Shown: in pieces, positions 37,145 through 44,310 of the stretch
How the letters are laid out: each line of letters starts with the position of its first letter
Numbering within the stretch: the stretch's first letter is position 1
NCBI GenBank assembly: GCA_014360755.1
Contig: JACIWX010000008.1
Coordinates: 1-64,000 of the forward strand
Source: Chloroflexota bacterium
GTDB taxonomy: Bacteria > Chloroflexota > Anaerolineae > UBA2200
DNA: 64,000 bases
Reading direction: 5' to 3'
Notes under the pieces: generated by a model
Databases searched by the model: none
What the model saw: only the letters and a program-made list of their open reading frames with translations
Told to the model about the DNA's origin: nothing
Program-made: the position numbers and the translations under genes

Positions 37145-38305
37145 CTACTTGCGTTTCCCCTTGCTGCGTGCAAGGAATGGCAATAGCAGTGGATTCAAGA
37201 ACGCAGTCATATTCGCCAATCCGGCTTGGGCGAAAACACGCACTTTGTAAAGCAAATCATCGAGCGCGATGAAATAGGGTGGGGCAATCTCAAGCCTTGT
37301 GGCAGGTTCCCTTTCCACTATCCCATAGCGCGCCACAGCAGAAGCCCAATTCAAACCTGCACCAAAACTCACTAGTAGGAAGTTATCCCCTTCCCGAATC
37401 CGGCCCTCCTCAAAAGCTTCGCACAGGGCGATGGCAACAGAGGCAGAAGATGTATTCGCATAGCGGTTTACGTTGATAAAGACCTTCTCCAAAGGGAATC
37501 CCAGATTCTTGCAAATCCATTCGATGAAGCGTTGATTGGATTGTTGCGGTATGACCAGCGCAATGTCCTCTTTGGAGAGACCACTCTCGGCCAGCGCACG
37601 ATGTACTGCGGGACCAACCTTTTGCATCGCAAAGCGGAGGATGCGGCGACCATCCATGTGCAAATAGCGCAAATCCCTGGAGAATGCTTCATCGCTCAGC
37701 GGATACTTGCTCCCGGCCGCATAGTGGATCAACGACTGATATTCCGCTCCCTCTGTGCCCATCGCGAAAGAGAGCACGCCGGTCGGCTGGTCCGATGCTT
37801 CTAGGACGACAGCCCCTGCTCCATCACCAAACAGCACGCAGGTGCGCCGATCGCTCCAATCTACAAAATAAGAGATAATTTCCGCACCAATGACCAGCAC
37901 ACGTCGGTAAACCCCAGTAGCAATGAACTGGCTGCCGATAGCCAAGCCGTAGAGAAAACCAGGACAGCCTGCTCGCAAATCAAATGCTGCGGCTCTTGTG
38001 GCTCCCAACTGGTGTTGCACCATGGGAGCTGCTCCAGGCAAATGGTAGTCTGGAGAATAGGTAGAGACAATGATCAGATCAATCTCTGTGGGCGACAAGC
38101 CTGCCACCGAAAGTGCATCACGTGCTGCTGCCACAGCCATGGGCACTGTCGTCTGCCCTGGCTCCACTACCCTGCGCTCGCGAATGCCTGTATGGCGCAC
38201 GATCCACTCGTCGCTTGTGTCCACTACCCGTGCTAGGTCATCATTTGTTACCACCCTTGGGGGCAGGTATTTGCCCCAACCAACGATTCCCGCGTATTTG
38301 CTCAT
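37145..38305 (-). CDS. 3-oxoacyl-ACP synthase III-like protein with active-site His replaced
   Basis: 386-residue KASIII/FabH homologue (thiolase fold). Nucleophile Cys114 in LRAGCPGFLYGLAIG and catalytic Asn284 in NRYANTSSASVAIAL are present, but the motif that should read PHQAN reads PQQSN: Gln254 stands where the decarboxylating His belongs. There is also a 55-residue C-terminal extension with a hydrophobic helix, absent from FabH. Hence a normal FabH reaction is doubtful; a non-decarboxylating acyl transferase or another condensing role is possible. Start 38305 has GGGAG upstream. It stands alone, convergent with the LmbE gene and behind the sigma-factor terminator. Confidence 0.82.
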   Translation of the reverse strand: MSKYAGIVGWGKYLPPRVVTNDDLARVVDTSDEWIVRHTGIRERRVVEPGQTTVPMAVAAARDALSVAGLSPTEIDLIIVSTYSPDYHLPGAAPMVQHQLGATRAAAFDLRAGCPGFLYGLAIGSQFIATGVYRRVLVIGAEIISYFVDWSDRRTCVLFGDGAGAVVLEASDQPTGVLSFAMGTEGAEYQSLIHYAAGSKYPLSDEAFSRDLRYLHMDGRRILRFAMQKVGPAVHRALAESGLSKEDIALVIPQQSNQRFIEWICKNLGFPLEKVFINVNRYANTSSASVAIALCEAFEEGRIREGDNFLLVSFGAGLNWASAVARYGIVEREPATRLEIAPPYFIALDDLLYKVRVFAQAGLANMTAFLNPLLLPFLARSKGKRK

Positions 38306-38330
38306 TTGTACACATCTCCCAGTCCCGAAT

Positions 38331-38371
38331 AAACAAAAAGCAGGCAGCAAGGTAGCTCCTTTGCTGCCTGC
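38331..38371 (-). terminator. Rho-independent terminator of the ECF sigma operon
   Basis: On the minus strand a GCAGGCAGCA/TGCTGCCTGC stem with a one-base bulge (38371-38340) is followed by TTTTTGTTT (38339-38331). It separates the sigma/membrane pair from the KASIII gene downstream. Confidence 0.8.
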
Positions 38372-38423
38372 GCTTGAGATTATGCTCGAGTTACAGGACC
38401 ATCACGGTCATGCTCCCCCTGTT

Positions 38424-38810
38424 TTACATACCTACCTGTCCCATATGCTGCGAACGCCCACGCATCCAAGTACGCACGAGATAAGCCACACCGCCAGCCA
38501 AAGCAACGGCTGACCCAACTGCAGCCCCAATGAGCACATCTCGCCGTGGAGGAAGCGGCCCGATGCGTACTTCCCTATGTACGCGTTGACGTGCCGCTTC
38601 AGTCAGAGCCCCCTCAAGTTCCTGCTTGAAGGACGCAGCTGGCTTGACCGGCGTGAGCGCGTCCTTTATTTGCTGTGCTAACTCAGCAAGCGCAAGAACC
38701 TCGTTCTTTTCCTCTTCGGACAACTGCTCGTACTTCGTCTGATCAATGGCATTGCCATTCAGCAAGTCTTCATATATTGCCAGCATTTGTAGCAACTCTT
38801 TGTTTTCCAT
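38424..38810 (-). CDS. Small single-pass membrane protein, candidate anti-sigma factor
   Basis: 128 residues. Cytoplasmic N-terminus (1-90) is helical and charged (ELLQMLAIYEDLLNG, KYEQLSEEEKNEVLALAELAQQIKDAL), followed by one membrane segment (about 92-112, VLIGAAVGSAVALAGGVAYLV) and a short basic tail. No zinc-binding ZAS motif (HxxxCxxC) is visible. It begins 6 nt after the ECF sigma stop, so it is cotranscribed and may tether or restrain the sigma factor; this is inferred from position only. Confidence 0.6.
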   Translation of the reverse strand: MENKELLQMLAIYEDLLNGNAIDQTKYEQLSEEEKNEVLALAELAQQIKDALTPVKPAASFKQELEGALTEAARQRVHREVRIGPLPPRRDVLIGAAVGSAVALAGGVAYLVRTWMRGRSQHMGQVGM

Positions 38811-38816
38811 CCAAAC

Positions 38817-39365
38817 TTATCCTGTCTTTTTCTTCTGCAATTCCTGGCGCAAAGCCAACAAAGTGCGATGATAGAGCGATTTGACTGCCCCTTCGCTGCG
38901 GCCCATAATCTGCCCAATCTGTGCGTTCGTCAAACCTTCGCTGAATTTGAGGATGAGCAATTGCTGCCTTTCCGCCGGGAGGTGACGAATAGCGCGCAAC
39001 AAAGCCCTTTTTTCTTCCAGCGCCTGCGTCGCATCTTCCGGCCTATCTTCCTCCCTGCTGTACCCCACCAGCGCATCCAACGAAACCATTTGATGCCTAT
39101 GGCGATCGCGGTACCAATTAGCGACCGCATTGTGTGCAATGCGATACAGCCAGGCGGAGAAAGGTATCCCCCTGCATCGGTACTGAGCAAGGTGCACAAA
39201 AGCCTTGAGAAAGGTCCGCGCCGTCAGGTCCTCGGCATCATGGCGGTTACCAGTCCGTTGGTAAATATAGTTGTACACCCGATCTACATACTTTTGATAC
39301 AGATCGGCAAATGCTGTAGGGTCGTTCTGCGCACGCTCGATCAGGAGGCGTTCTTCCTCTTCCAT
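38817..39365 (-). CDS. RNA polymerase ECF sigma factor
   Basis: 182 residues. Region 2: FADLYQKYVDRVYNYIYQRTGNRHDAEDLTARTFLKAF, with the -10 recognition helix FSAWLYRIAHNAVANWYRDR. Region 4 (about 115-175): RHLPAERQQLLILKFSEGLTNAQIGQIMGRSEGAVKSLYHRTLLALR, a complete helix-turn-helix. Typical group IV sigma; target promoters unknown. TAGGAG precedes the ATG. A TATAAT at 39416-39411 on the minus strand could be its -10, though the -35 is poor. Cotranscribed with the small membrane protein. Confidence 0.92.
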   Translation of the reverse strand: MEEEERLLIERAQNDPTAFADLYQKYVDRVYNYIYQRTGNRHDAEDLTARTFLKAFVHLAQYRCRGIPFSAWLYRIAHNAVANWYRDRHRHQMVSLDALVGYSREEDRPEDATQALEEKRALLRAIRHLPAERQQLLILKFSEGLTNAQIGQIMGRSEGAVKSLYHRTLLALRQELQKKKTG

Positions 39366-39834
39366 TGCTCCTACCTTGCAGGCGTGGCGCTAACCGGCTA
39401 CCCATTTCTGATTATAATAACACTATTAGGATGCCATGGTTGCGGCAGCGCCGACGCCAGTCTGAAAACTCACCCGAATCTGTCAGAGGCGTGAGCCATT
39501 CTAATCCACCATCCCCTCGCTGTCAAACCCTATAGCCTGAGGGTGTTGAAAATCTTGTCGGTCTGAGCGAAGCGAAGGGTCTCACGTCACTTTAGCCGTA
39601 TTTTCCCAAGTACTGCGAGATGCTTCACTCCGTTCAGCATGACATTGGAGGGGCTTTTTCAACACCCTCATTGCCGGTTGTCTAGTATCAGCTATCAACG
39701 AATGCAAAACGAATAAACGAATGCCCTGCACTAGCGCTCGTCCATTCGAGTGGCCACCTGCGTTGATGGCTGTCCACCACTTGGAGCGTGCTTGCTCAAG
39801 TTGAACTACGCCTTGCGATTGACTGAGGTTGGCT
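39366..39834. other. Intergenic region with MITE-like element
   Basis: 469 bp without a gene between the divergent sigma factor and M14 carboxypeptidase. It holds the possible sigma -10 (39411-39416), the 133-bp inverted-repeat element at 39538-39670, and about 150 bp (39680-39820) in which nothing recognisable was seen. Confidence 0.7.
39538..39670. mobile_element. MITE-like element with 15-bp terminal inverted repeats
   Basis: The ends TGAGGGTGTTGAAAA (39538-39552) and TTTTCAACACCCTCA (39656-39670) are perfect inverted repeats. The 103-bp interior contains a CTGAGCGAAGCGAAGGGTCTC motif and a TTAGCCGTATTTTCCCAAGT block that recurs almost identically at 54833-54859. No coding capacity and no clear target-site duplication. 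A partial copy lies at 54801-54960. Confidence 0.65.
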
Positions 39835-41754
39835 ATGGTACAAAATGATGGTATACTATCCACACCGAGAAAGGATGGGACAAACATACTCAACCGCCGG
39901 CTGTTCATTTATCTCCTTATTGCCATAGTAGCTTTCATTGGCTTCTATCTATGGGAAAGCCACAGCCTCGCCCAGCCCCCAGAGCCACCCCAGCGCTTTA
40001 CCTGGGTGGAAGGCTTAGATGACCTGTACCCGCGTGAGCATGGTCCCTATCTCTCACGCCCTATCGCCACTTCTCAATCAGAGGACATCCCACGCCCAGA
40101 CCCTTCCTTCGCCGTGGATTTCATTCACTACCCGACATCAGAGGAAATCACAACCTTCCTATACCAATTGGAAAGCTCATACCCAGAATTAGTCGAGGTG
40201 ATGGTTGCCGGATACTCGTGGCAGGAACGCCCTATTGTAGGAATACGCATTGGCAACGAGGCAACCGGAGACCCCGATAGCCGTCCGGCGATGTACGTGG
40301 ATGGGCAGCACCACGCCCGTGAGGCCATCAGTTCCCAGGCTGTGCTGTATTTCCTGTGGTACCTGCTCTCGCGATACAGCGATGACGCACTCGTTACCCA
40401 CCTGCTGGACACGCGAACAGTCTATGCCATTCCCTGCGTGAACCCCGATGGCAACGACATCTTTCTCCATGCAGACCAGAGGCAGCGCAAAACTGCCAAT
40501 CCAACCGCTAGCGATGATGACGGGGATGCGCTGTTCGACGAGGATGGGCGCGAAAACGCCGGCTTTGGCACTTATGAGGTCTATCTTTACACGTTTGATT
40601 CCCAATGGGTTGCGGACCATCCCGATAACCCCTTCGCCGAAGGCTGGCAGAGCCATTTGATAAGCCGTAGATTTGCAGGGTTGTTCGATCGCGAGGGGCA
40701 AGAAATTCCCCAGGTGGATAATGATGGGGATGGGCGGAGCGGTGAGGACCCACCGGGAGGCGTGGATGCCAACCGCAATTATGACAGCCACTGGGAACTG
40801 GGCGATCCAAATCCCTCATCAGACATTTATCGTGGTCCAGAAACTTTTTCCGAACGCGAAACCCGCACTGTGCGGGATTTCGTACTGGCTCGACCCAACC
40901 TGATTACCGCGCTCAGTTTCCACTCCGGCAGTGACATCCTCCTGCACCCCTGGGCTTGGTCTACGGAAGCGGAATTGCCGGATCGCTTTTGGTATGAATT
41001 GCTCTCGCGCAAGGGGAGTCAGCTCACGGAAGCGAACGGTTTCCGAGGCGCGCCCCATGCTTGGACAGCACGGGGGTTGTACTTTGCCAGCGGCAGCACC
41101 ATTGATTGGCTCTATGAGCAGGGGCTCCTTGCCTGGGCACCGGAGACCTATGCCGCAAGCAGCCTGTCCTTCGTCAAACGCATTACCACGACCAACACCT
41201 ATACAGTTGGACTGAGCGTGGGCGAGGGGTTCAACCCAGCCCCGGAAGCCATCCTGCTCACCGCAGACCGCTGGCTGGATTGGAGCCTGTACCTCCTGGC
41301 GGCGACGCCCAACGTCGGGCTCAGCAAAGCCGAGATAGGCTACGATTCTCTGCTGCTATCCATCGCCAATGATGGATTGTTGCCCTTGGACATCGCTGTG
41401 AGCGTACAAACCGAACAAGGCACTTACGCCACGGTAATCACCAGCCTGAGCGCTGCAGAACGGCTCTATGCGCTGCCCTTCCAGACCGGTTCACTCCCCC
41501 AAACGGTAACGGTCACCTTGACTGCTGCGAGCCCCATTGCCACAGCAACCGGGCGGGTTCAAGCCCAGGCGGTCAAATTGGAGATTCAGGGACAAAACGT
41601 GCGCATTGTGGAGGGGCAATTGGAGCCTTTCATGCCGCTGGGCAATGCCTTCGGAGGCTGGTTTGCCGGCTACGAATGGGACTCGCCGGAGTACCATCGG
41701 GGACCAGATCTGCTGCATGAACTATTCCTGCCCGCGGTGCAAGGGAGGAGATAA
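39835..41754 (+). CDS. M14 family zinc carboxypeptidase, membrane-anchored/exported
   Basis: 639 residues. A hydrophobic segment (about 22-40, LFIYLLIAIVAFIGFYLW) anchors or exports the enzyme. The peptidase domain (about 95-460) has zinc ligands in DGQHHARE and FHSGSDILLHP, substrate Arg in DANRNYDSHW, IYRGP, FASGSTIDWLYEQG (Tyr region) and APETYA with the probable catalytic Glu. Two acidic DxDxDG-type calcium loops (DDDGDALFDEDG, DNDGDGRSGEDP) are inserted. The last 150 residues look like a beta-sandwich domain. Start at 39835 has GAGG 6 nt upstream. It trims C-terminal residues of peptides; adjacent lasso cluster may be a coincidence. Confidence 0.88.
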   Translation: MVQNDGILSTPRKDGTNILNRRLFIYLLIAIVAFIGFYLWESHSLAQPPEPPQRFTWVEGLDDLYPREHGPYLSRPIATSQSEDIPRPDPSFAVDFIHYPTSEEITTFLYQLESSYPELVEVMVAGYSWQERPIVGIRIGNEATGDPDSRPAMYVDGQHHAREAISSQAVLYFLWYLLSRYSDDALVTHLLDTRTVYAIPCVNPDGNDIFLHADQRQRKTANPTASDDDGDALFDEDGRENAGFGTYEVYLYTFDSQWVADHPDNPFAEGWQSHLISRRFAGLFDREGQEIPQVDNDGDGRSGEDPPGGVDANRNYDSHWELGDPNPSSDIYRGPETFSERETRTVRDFVLARPNLITALSFHSGSDILLHPWAWSTEAELPDRFWYELLSRKGSQLTEANGFRGAPHAWTARGLYFASGSTIDWLYEQGLLAWAPETYAASSLSFVKRITTTNTYTVGLSVGEGFNPAPEAILLTADRWLDWSLYLLAATPNVGLSKAEIGYDSLLLSIANDGLLPLDIAVSVQTEQGTYATVITSLSAAERLYALPFQTGSLPQTVTVTLTAASPIATATGRVQAQAVKLEIQGQNVRIVEGQLEPFMPLGNAFGGWFAGYEWDSPEYHRGPDLLHELFLPAVQGRR

Positions 41755-42129
41755 CCCCGGCATGCCCTCAGGTACTGCTAAGGCTGGGCGATGCTCCGAA
41801 CAGGCGGCTCTGCCATCGCAGCGGCGGCTCCCCTGTCGTCCTGCTCGCAGTGGACCACAGTCCGCCGCAGAGCGGACATCACAGAGCCGCCCCTACTGGT
41901 GCGGTTCCTCTCAAGTTACGCGAGACCCTTCGGCTTCGCCTCAGGGTGACACAAGAGAAACACACCCCTGCTCGCGGCGGACCACAGCCGCTGCAGAGCA
42001 GCCATCACAGCACCGCCCCTACTGGTGCGGTTCCTCTCAAGTTACGCGAGACCCTTCGGCTTCGCCTCAGGGTGACACAAGAGACACACTCCTGCTTGCA
42101 GCGGACCACAGCCCGCCGCAGAGCAGCCA
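41755..42129. repeat. Tandem 124-127 bp repeat containing the dispersed REP-like motif
   Basis: Two full units (41841-41967 and 41968-42091) and a partial third (42092-42142) each carry a GACCACAG-CCGC block and a TCAAGTTACGCGAGACCCTTCGG/CTCAGGGTGACACAAGAGA block. The third copy runs into the 3' end of the kinase gene. Long plus-strand frames here overlap real genes and are repeat-derived. Confidence 0.8.
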
Positions 42130-43143
42130 TCACAGCACCGCCACATCCGCGAGGATGGCTTCCAGGACAAGAGGTAGGTACTCGAAACCGCTGGGGTAAA
42201 TCAGTCGGCGCATGGGGACCTGCTGCACCACCTGAGCGAAAAACTCCAAGCGTTGTGCCTGCAAACCCAAGCACTCCACCACAGAGGCAACGAAAGAGTG
42301 GCGCACCAATTCCATCACTGCATCCCGCCGTGAAAGCGGGAGGATTTCAATCCGTGTCCCGTGATCCCGCGCATCGCGCCGCTCCGGGAGGTAAATGCAA
42401 GCCAGCGGCTGCGGCACAGCGCAGAAAGCGCCAAATTCACCTGACCCAACCGGGACGCGCCGCTTGTCATACGCCGGATGCACCAATGCCAAGTCCTCGT
42501 AATGCCCCAAGAACTGCTGCGCCTCATCGGGCCATAGCCGCATTTGGGGATAGCCTGGACGGCCTAGAAAGACATCGCCACAGCGCTCCACAGGGAGGAT
42601 GTCGTCCGTGAGCAAAGGGTAGCCCGCCTGTACCAATGCTGCCGCGAGCGCGCTCTTGCCGGCACTGTTGGCAGACAAAAAGCCCACTGCACGCCCATGC
42701 ACGACAACCGCCGAGGCGTGCAGCATAGGAATACCCCGCCGCTCTAACCACAAGGAGAGCACTGGACCCAAGAAGTGTATCTCCACCAAATAATGGTAAG
42801 CAGGATGCCACAGGTGGCAGGCAATGCGCTCTGGCCAGAGATAGTAATCGGCAATGCGCGTGAAGCGGATGACATCGCAATCCGCTAAGCGGTAGAGGTA
42901 AGCAACGCTTTCGCCATTCTCTGTGCGATGTGCACTGCTATGAGAGGGTATGCCCTGCTCCCAGCCAGCGGGGAGCGGCGCGGTGTGCGTGCAGGTAAAG
43001 GTCAAGTCAGGTGCGCCAATGGCGGGCATAAGGTGGCTGACAAAGGGGTAATCCGTAGCCAGCGTCAACCCAAAGAGACGATAGGTGGTCCAGAGAGCAG
43101 ACAAGGCGTGATGACAGGGCTCACTCGGTGTTGCTTGGCTCAT
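42130..43143 (-). CDS. HPr-kinase-like protein of the lasso cluster
   Basis: 337 residues. The middle shows the lasso-kinase pattern MLHASAVVVHGRAVGFL, then a P-loop SANSAGKSALAAALV that lacks the usual first Gly (GxSGxGKS), and LLTDDILPVE with the metal Asp pair. In paeninodin-type clusters a related kinase phosphorylates the lasso peptide on its C-terminal Ser; here the precursor ends in Phe, so Ser52, Ser57, Thr59 or Thr60 would have to be the target, or the role differs. Start ATG 43143 lies 22 nt inside the end of the PRTase-RRE gene (translational coupling). Last gene of the cluster; the repeats at 42092-42142 overlap its end. Confidence 0.78.
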   Translation of the reverse strand: MSQATPSEPCHHALSALWTTYRLFGLTLATDYPFVSHLMPAIGAPDLTFTCTHTAPLPAGWEQGIPSHSSAHRTENGESVAYLYRLADCDVIRFTRIADYYLWPERIACHLWHPAYHYLVEIHFLGPVLSLWLERRGIPMLHASAVVVHGRAVGFLSANSAGKSALAAALVQAGYPLLTDDILPVERCGDVFLGRPGYPQMRLWPDEAQQFLGHYEDLALVHPAYDKRRVPVGSGEFGAFCAVPQPLACIYLPERRDARDHGTRIEILPLSRRDAVMELVRHSFVASVVECLGLQAQRLEFFAQVVQQVPMRRLIYPSGFEYLPLVLEAILADVAVL

Positions 43144-44101
43144 CAATCCACTCTAACAACCCTTTTGCCAGCAATTCATCCGCAAAAGCCTGTAGATCGC
43201 TACGCAATCTAGGTTCGTCCACTTCATAGAGGGACAGCAAGTATTCCACCGCCACTTCCAAATCGCCATAGCCTGCCAAAGCCCGCCACATATCCGCCGC
43301 GACGCCCTCCAAACCATAGACCTGCTCCGTGCGCAGGTCACAGAGCATGATCTCGTCATCGCGGAAATGGAAGGCAACTGCATCCGGGCTGCGCAACGTT
43401 GGCTGCGCCTTGCCGCTTGGGGGCACCTTCAGCCGCACCCAGTTCTTGAGGCAGCGATCCGGTGCCGTCAGCCACCAATTCTCTTCCACCCGCTCGGTCG
43501 CCGGATTCCACGCCGGGCGGTCCGGCTCGCTCCACGGGAAGATAACCATCTCCGGCAAGCCCATCCAATACACCGGCTGCCGCGCCCGCTGCTGCCAACG
43601 GGCTTTCCAGGCTGCATAGTCCTCCGCGTTGGGGTACCGCTCCGGCGCCAAATCGCGCAGGTCGTGCGCCGCCAGGCACGCCACCACACGCGGTTCCTGG
43701 CGCAGGATCGCCGCGCGCAAATCGGGGTGGGAATAGAGGTGAGCGAAAATCACCTCCTGATTGGCAACTGTGCGCAGGAACTGCGCAAAGCGCGCCCCAG
43801 AATAGGCAGAATCGTCCACCACCACCAATGGCACATCAGGTTCTGGGGGCATCAGGGCATCCGGCTTGAGGTCTAACACGTACGACAACATGCCCAGGAC
43901 AATCAAGCCGCCACGGGGGATAGCGGCATAGCGAAAACGGGACAACTCCTCAGGGCCAAAGGCCTGGACAAGCTGGGCTGCCAGTTGCTTCGTGGCAGCC
44001 TCAGCTTGTCGGTAAGTTACGCGATGCATACCCTTTGTAATAGGCACTGAAGAGTTTGTGACACCTCCTGCAGTGAGGAGATCTGTTACATGCATTGCCA
44101 T
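43121..44101 (-). CDS. Phosphoribosyltransferase-like protein fused to PqqD/RRE domain
   Basis: 326 residues in two parts. Residues about 25-150: type I PRTase fold with YAAIPRGGLIVLG (pyrophosphate loop) and a PRPP-type loop VVVDDSAYSGARF at 93-105 preceded by hydrophobics. Residues about 236-322: a PqqD-like RRE (PDAVAFHFRDDEIMLCDLRTEQVYGLEG, then helices ending LLAKGLLEWID), the fold that grips lasso and other RiPP leaders. The ATG overlaps the precursor stop (TAATG), so its synthesis is coupled to the precursor. The RRE should bring the PRTase domain to the precursor peptide, implying peptide tailoring (inference). Other starts (44095, 44029) are possible. Confidence 0.8.
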   Translation of the reverse strand: MAMHVTDLLTAGGVTNSSVPITKGMHRVTYRQAEAATKQLAAQLVQAFGPEELSRFRYAAIPRGGLIVLGMLSYVLDLKPDALMPPEPDVPLVVVDDSAYSGARFAQFLRTVANQEVIFAHLYSHPDLRAAILRQEPRVVACLAAHDLRDLAPERYPNAEDYAAWKARWQQRARQPVYWMGLPEMVIFPWSEPDRPAWNPATERVEENWWLTAPDRCLKNWVRLKVPPSGKAQPTLRSPDAVAFHFRDDEIMLCDLRTEQVYGLEGVAADMWRALAGYGDLEVAVEYLLSLYEVDEPRLRSDLQAFADELLAKGLLEWIDEPSNTE

Positions 44102-44310
44102 TAAAATCGCCGTTTTTCGGGTGCGAAAAAAGTAGTTTGTGACCCCGGAAAAGGAGAGTCCGGGGCTTTTTTCCCGGTCCCACAGGTTACACTAGAGAGA
44201 TGACCATATTCCTGCAATGTCGGCGAAGTATAGGGGCGCTTGACAACTGCCATCAACTTCTCCAAAGATGCCGAATATTGCTTAACCATTGATCCAATTT
44301 TGTCACCCAT
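44101..44310 (-). CDS. Lasso peptide precursor
   Basis: 69 residues. The leader end YTSPTLQEYGHLSSVTC (27-43) has the positions that lasso enzymes read: Tyr27 (-17), Pro30 (-14), Leu32 (-12), Gly36 (-8) and Thr42 (-2). Cleavage after Cys43 would give a 26-residue core starting GTGKKAPD, with Gly44 as ring N-terminus and Asp51 at ring position 8, fitting an 8-residue macrolactam. The tail (52-69) has Phe54, Phe61, Phe62 as possible plugs and a basic end (EKRRF). Start ATG 44310 has AAAGGAGG 5 nt upstream, inside the end of the cyclase gene; stop overlaps the PRTase-RRE start. Confidence 0.88.
   Translation of the reverse strand: MGDKIGSMVKQYSASLEKLMAVVKRPYTSPTLQEYGHLSSVTCGTGKKAPDSPFPGSQTTFFAPEKRRF

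Noticed and set aside
39829-39857. Promoter TTGGCT-17-TATACT for the M14 gene
   Set aside because: It would start transcription after the best translational start (GAGG, ATG 39835) and no in-frame start codon with a ribosome site follows; probably chance.
41137-41240. Apparent loss of the catalytic Glu in the M14 carboxypeptidase (TVGLSVGEG aligned with TFEL)
   Set aside because: The distance from the FASGSTIDWLYEQG motif shows that APETY supplies the Glu, so the enzyme looks intact.
41537-42611. Long plus-strand open frames of 220 and 253 codons
   Set aside because: They are low-complexity, arise from the tandem repeat and from the antisense of the kinase and carboxypeptidase genes, and match no family.
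44029-44101. Second small precursor peptide at the start of the PRTase-RRE frame (LLTAGG-like stretch)
   Set aside because: It lacks the Tyr/Pro/Leu leader positions and continues in frame into the PRTase domain.
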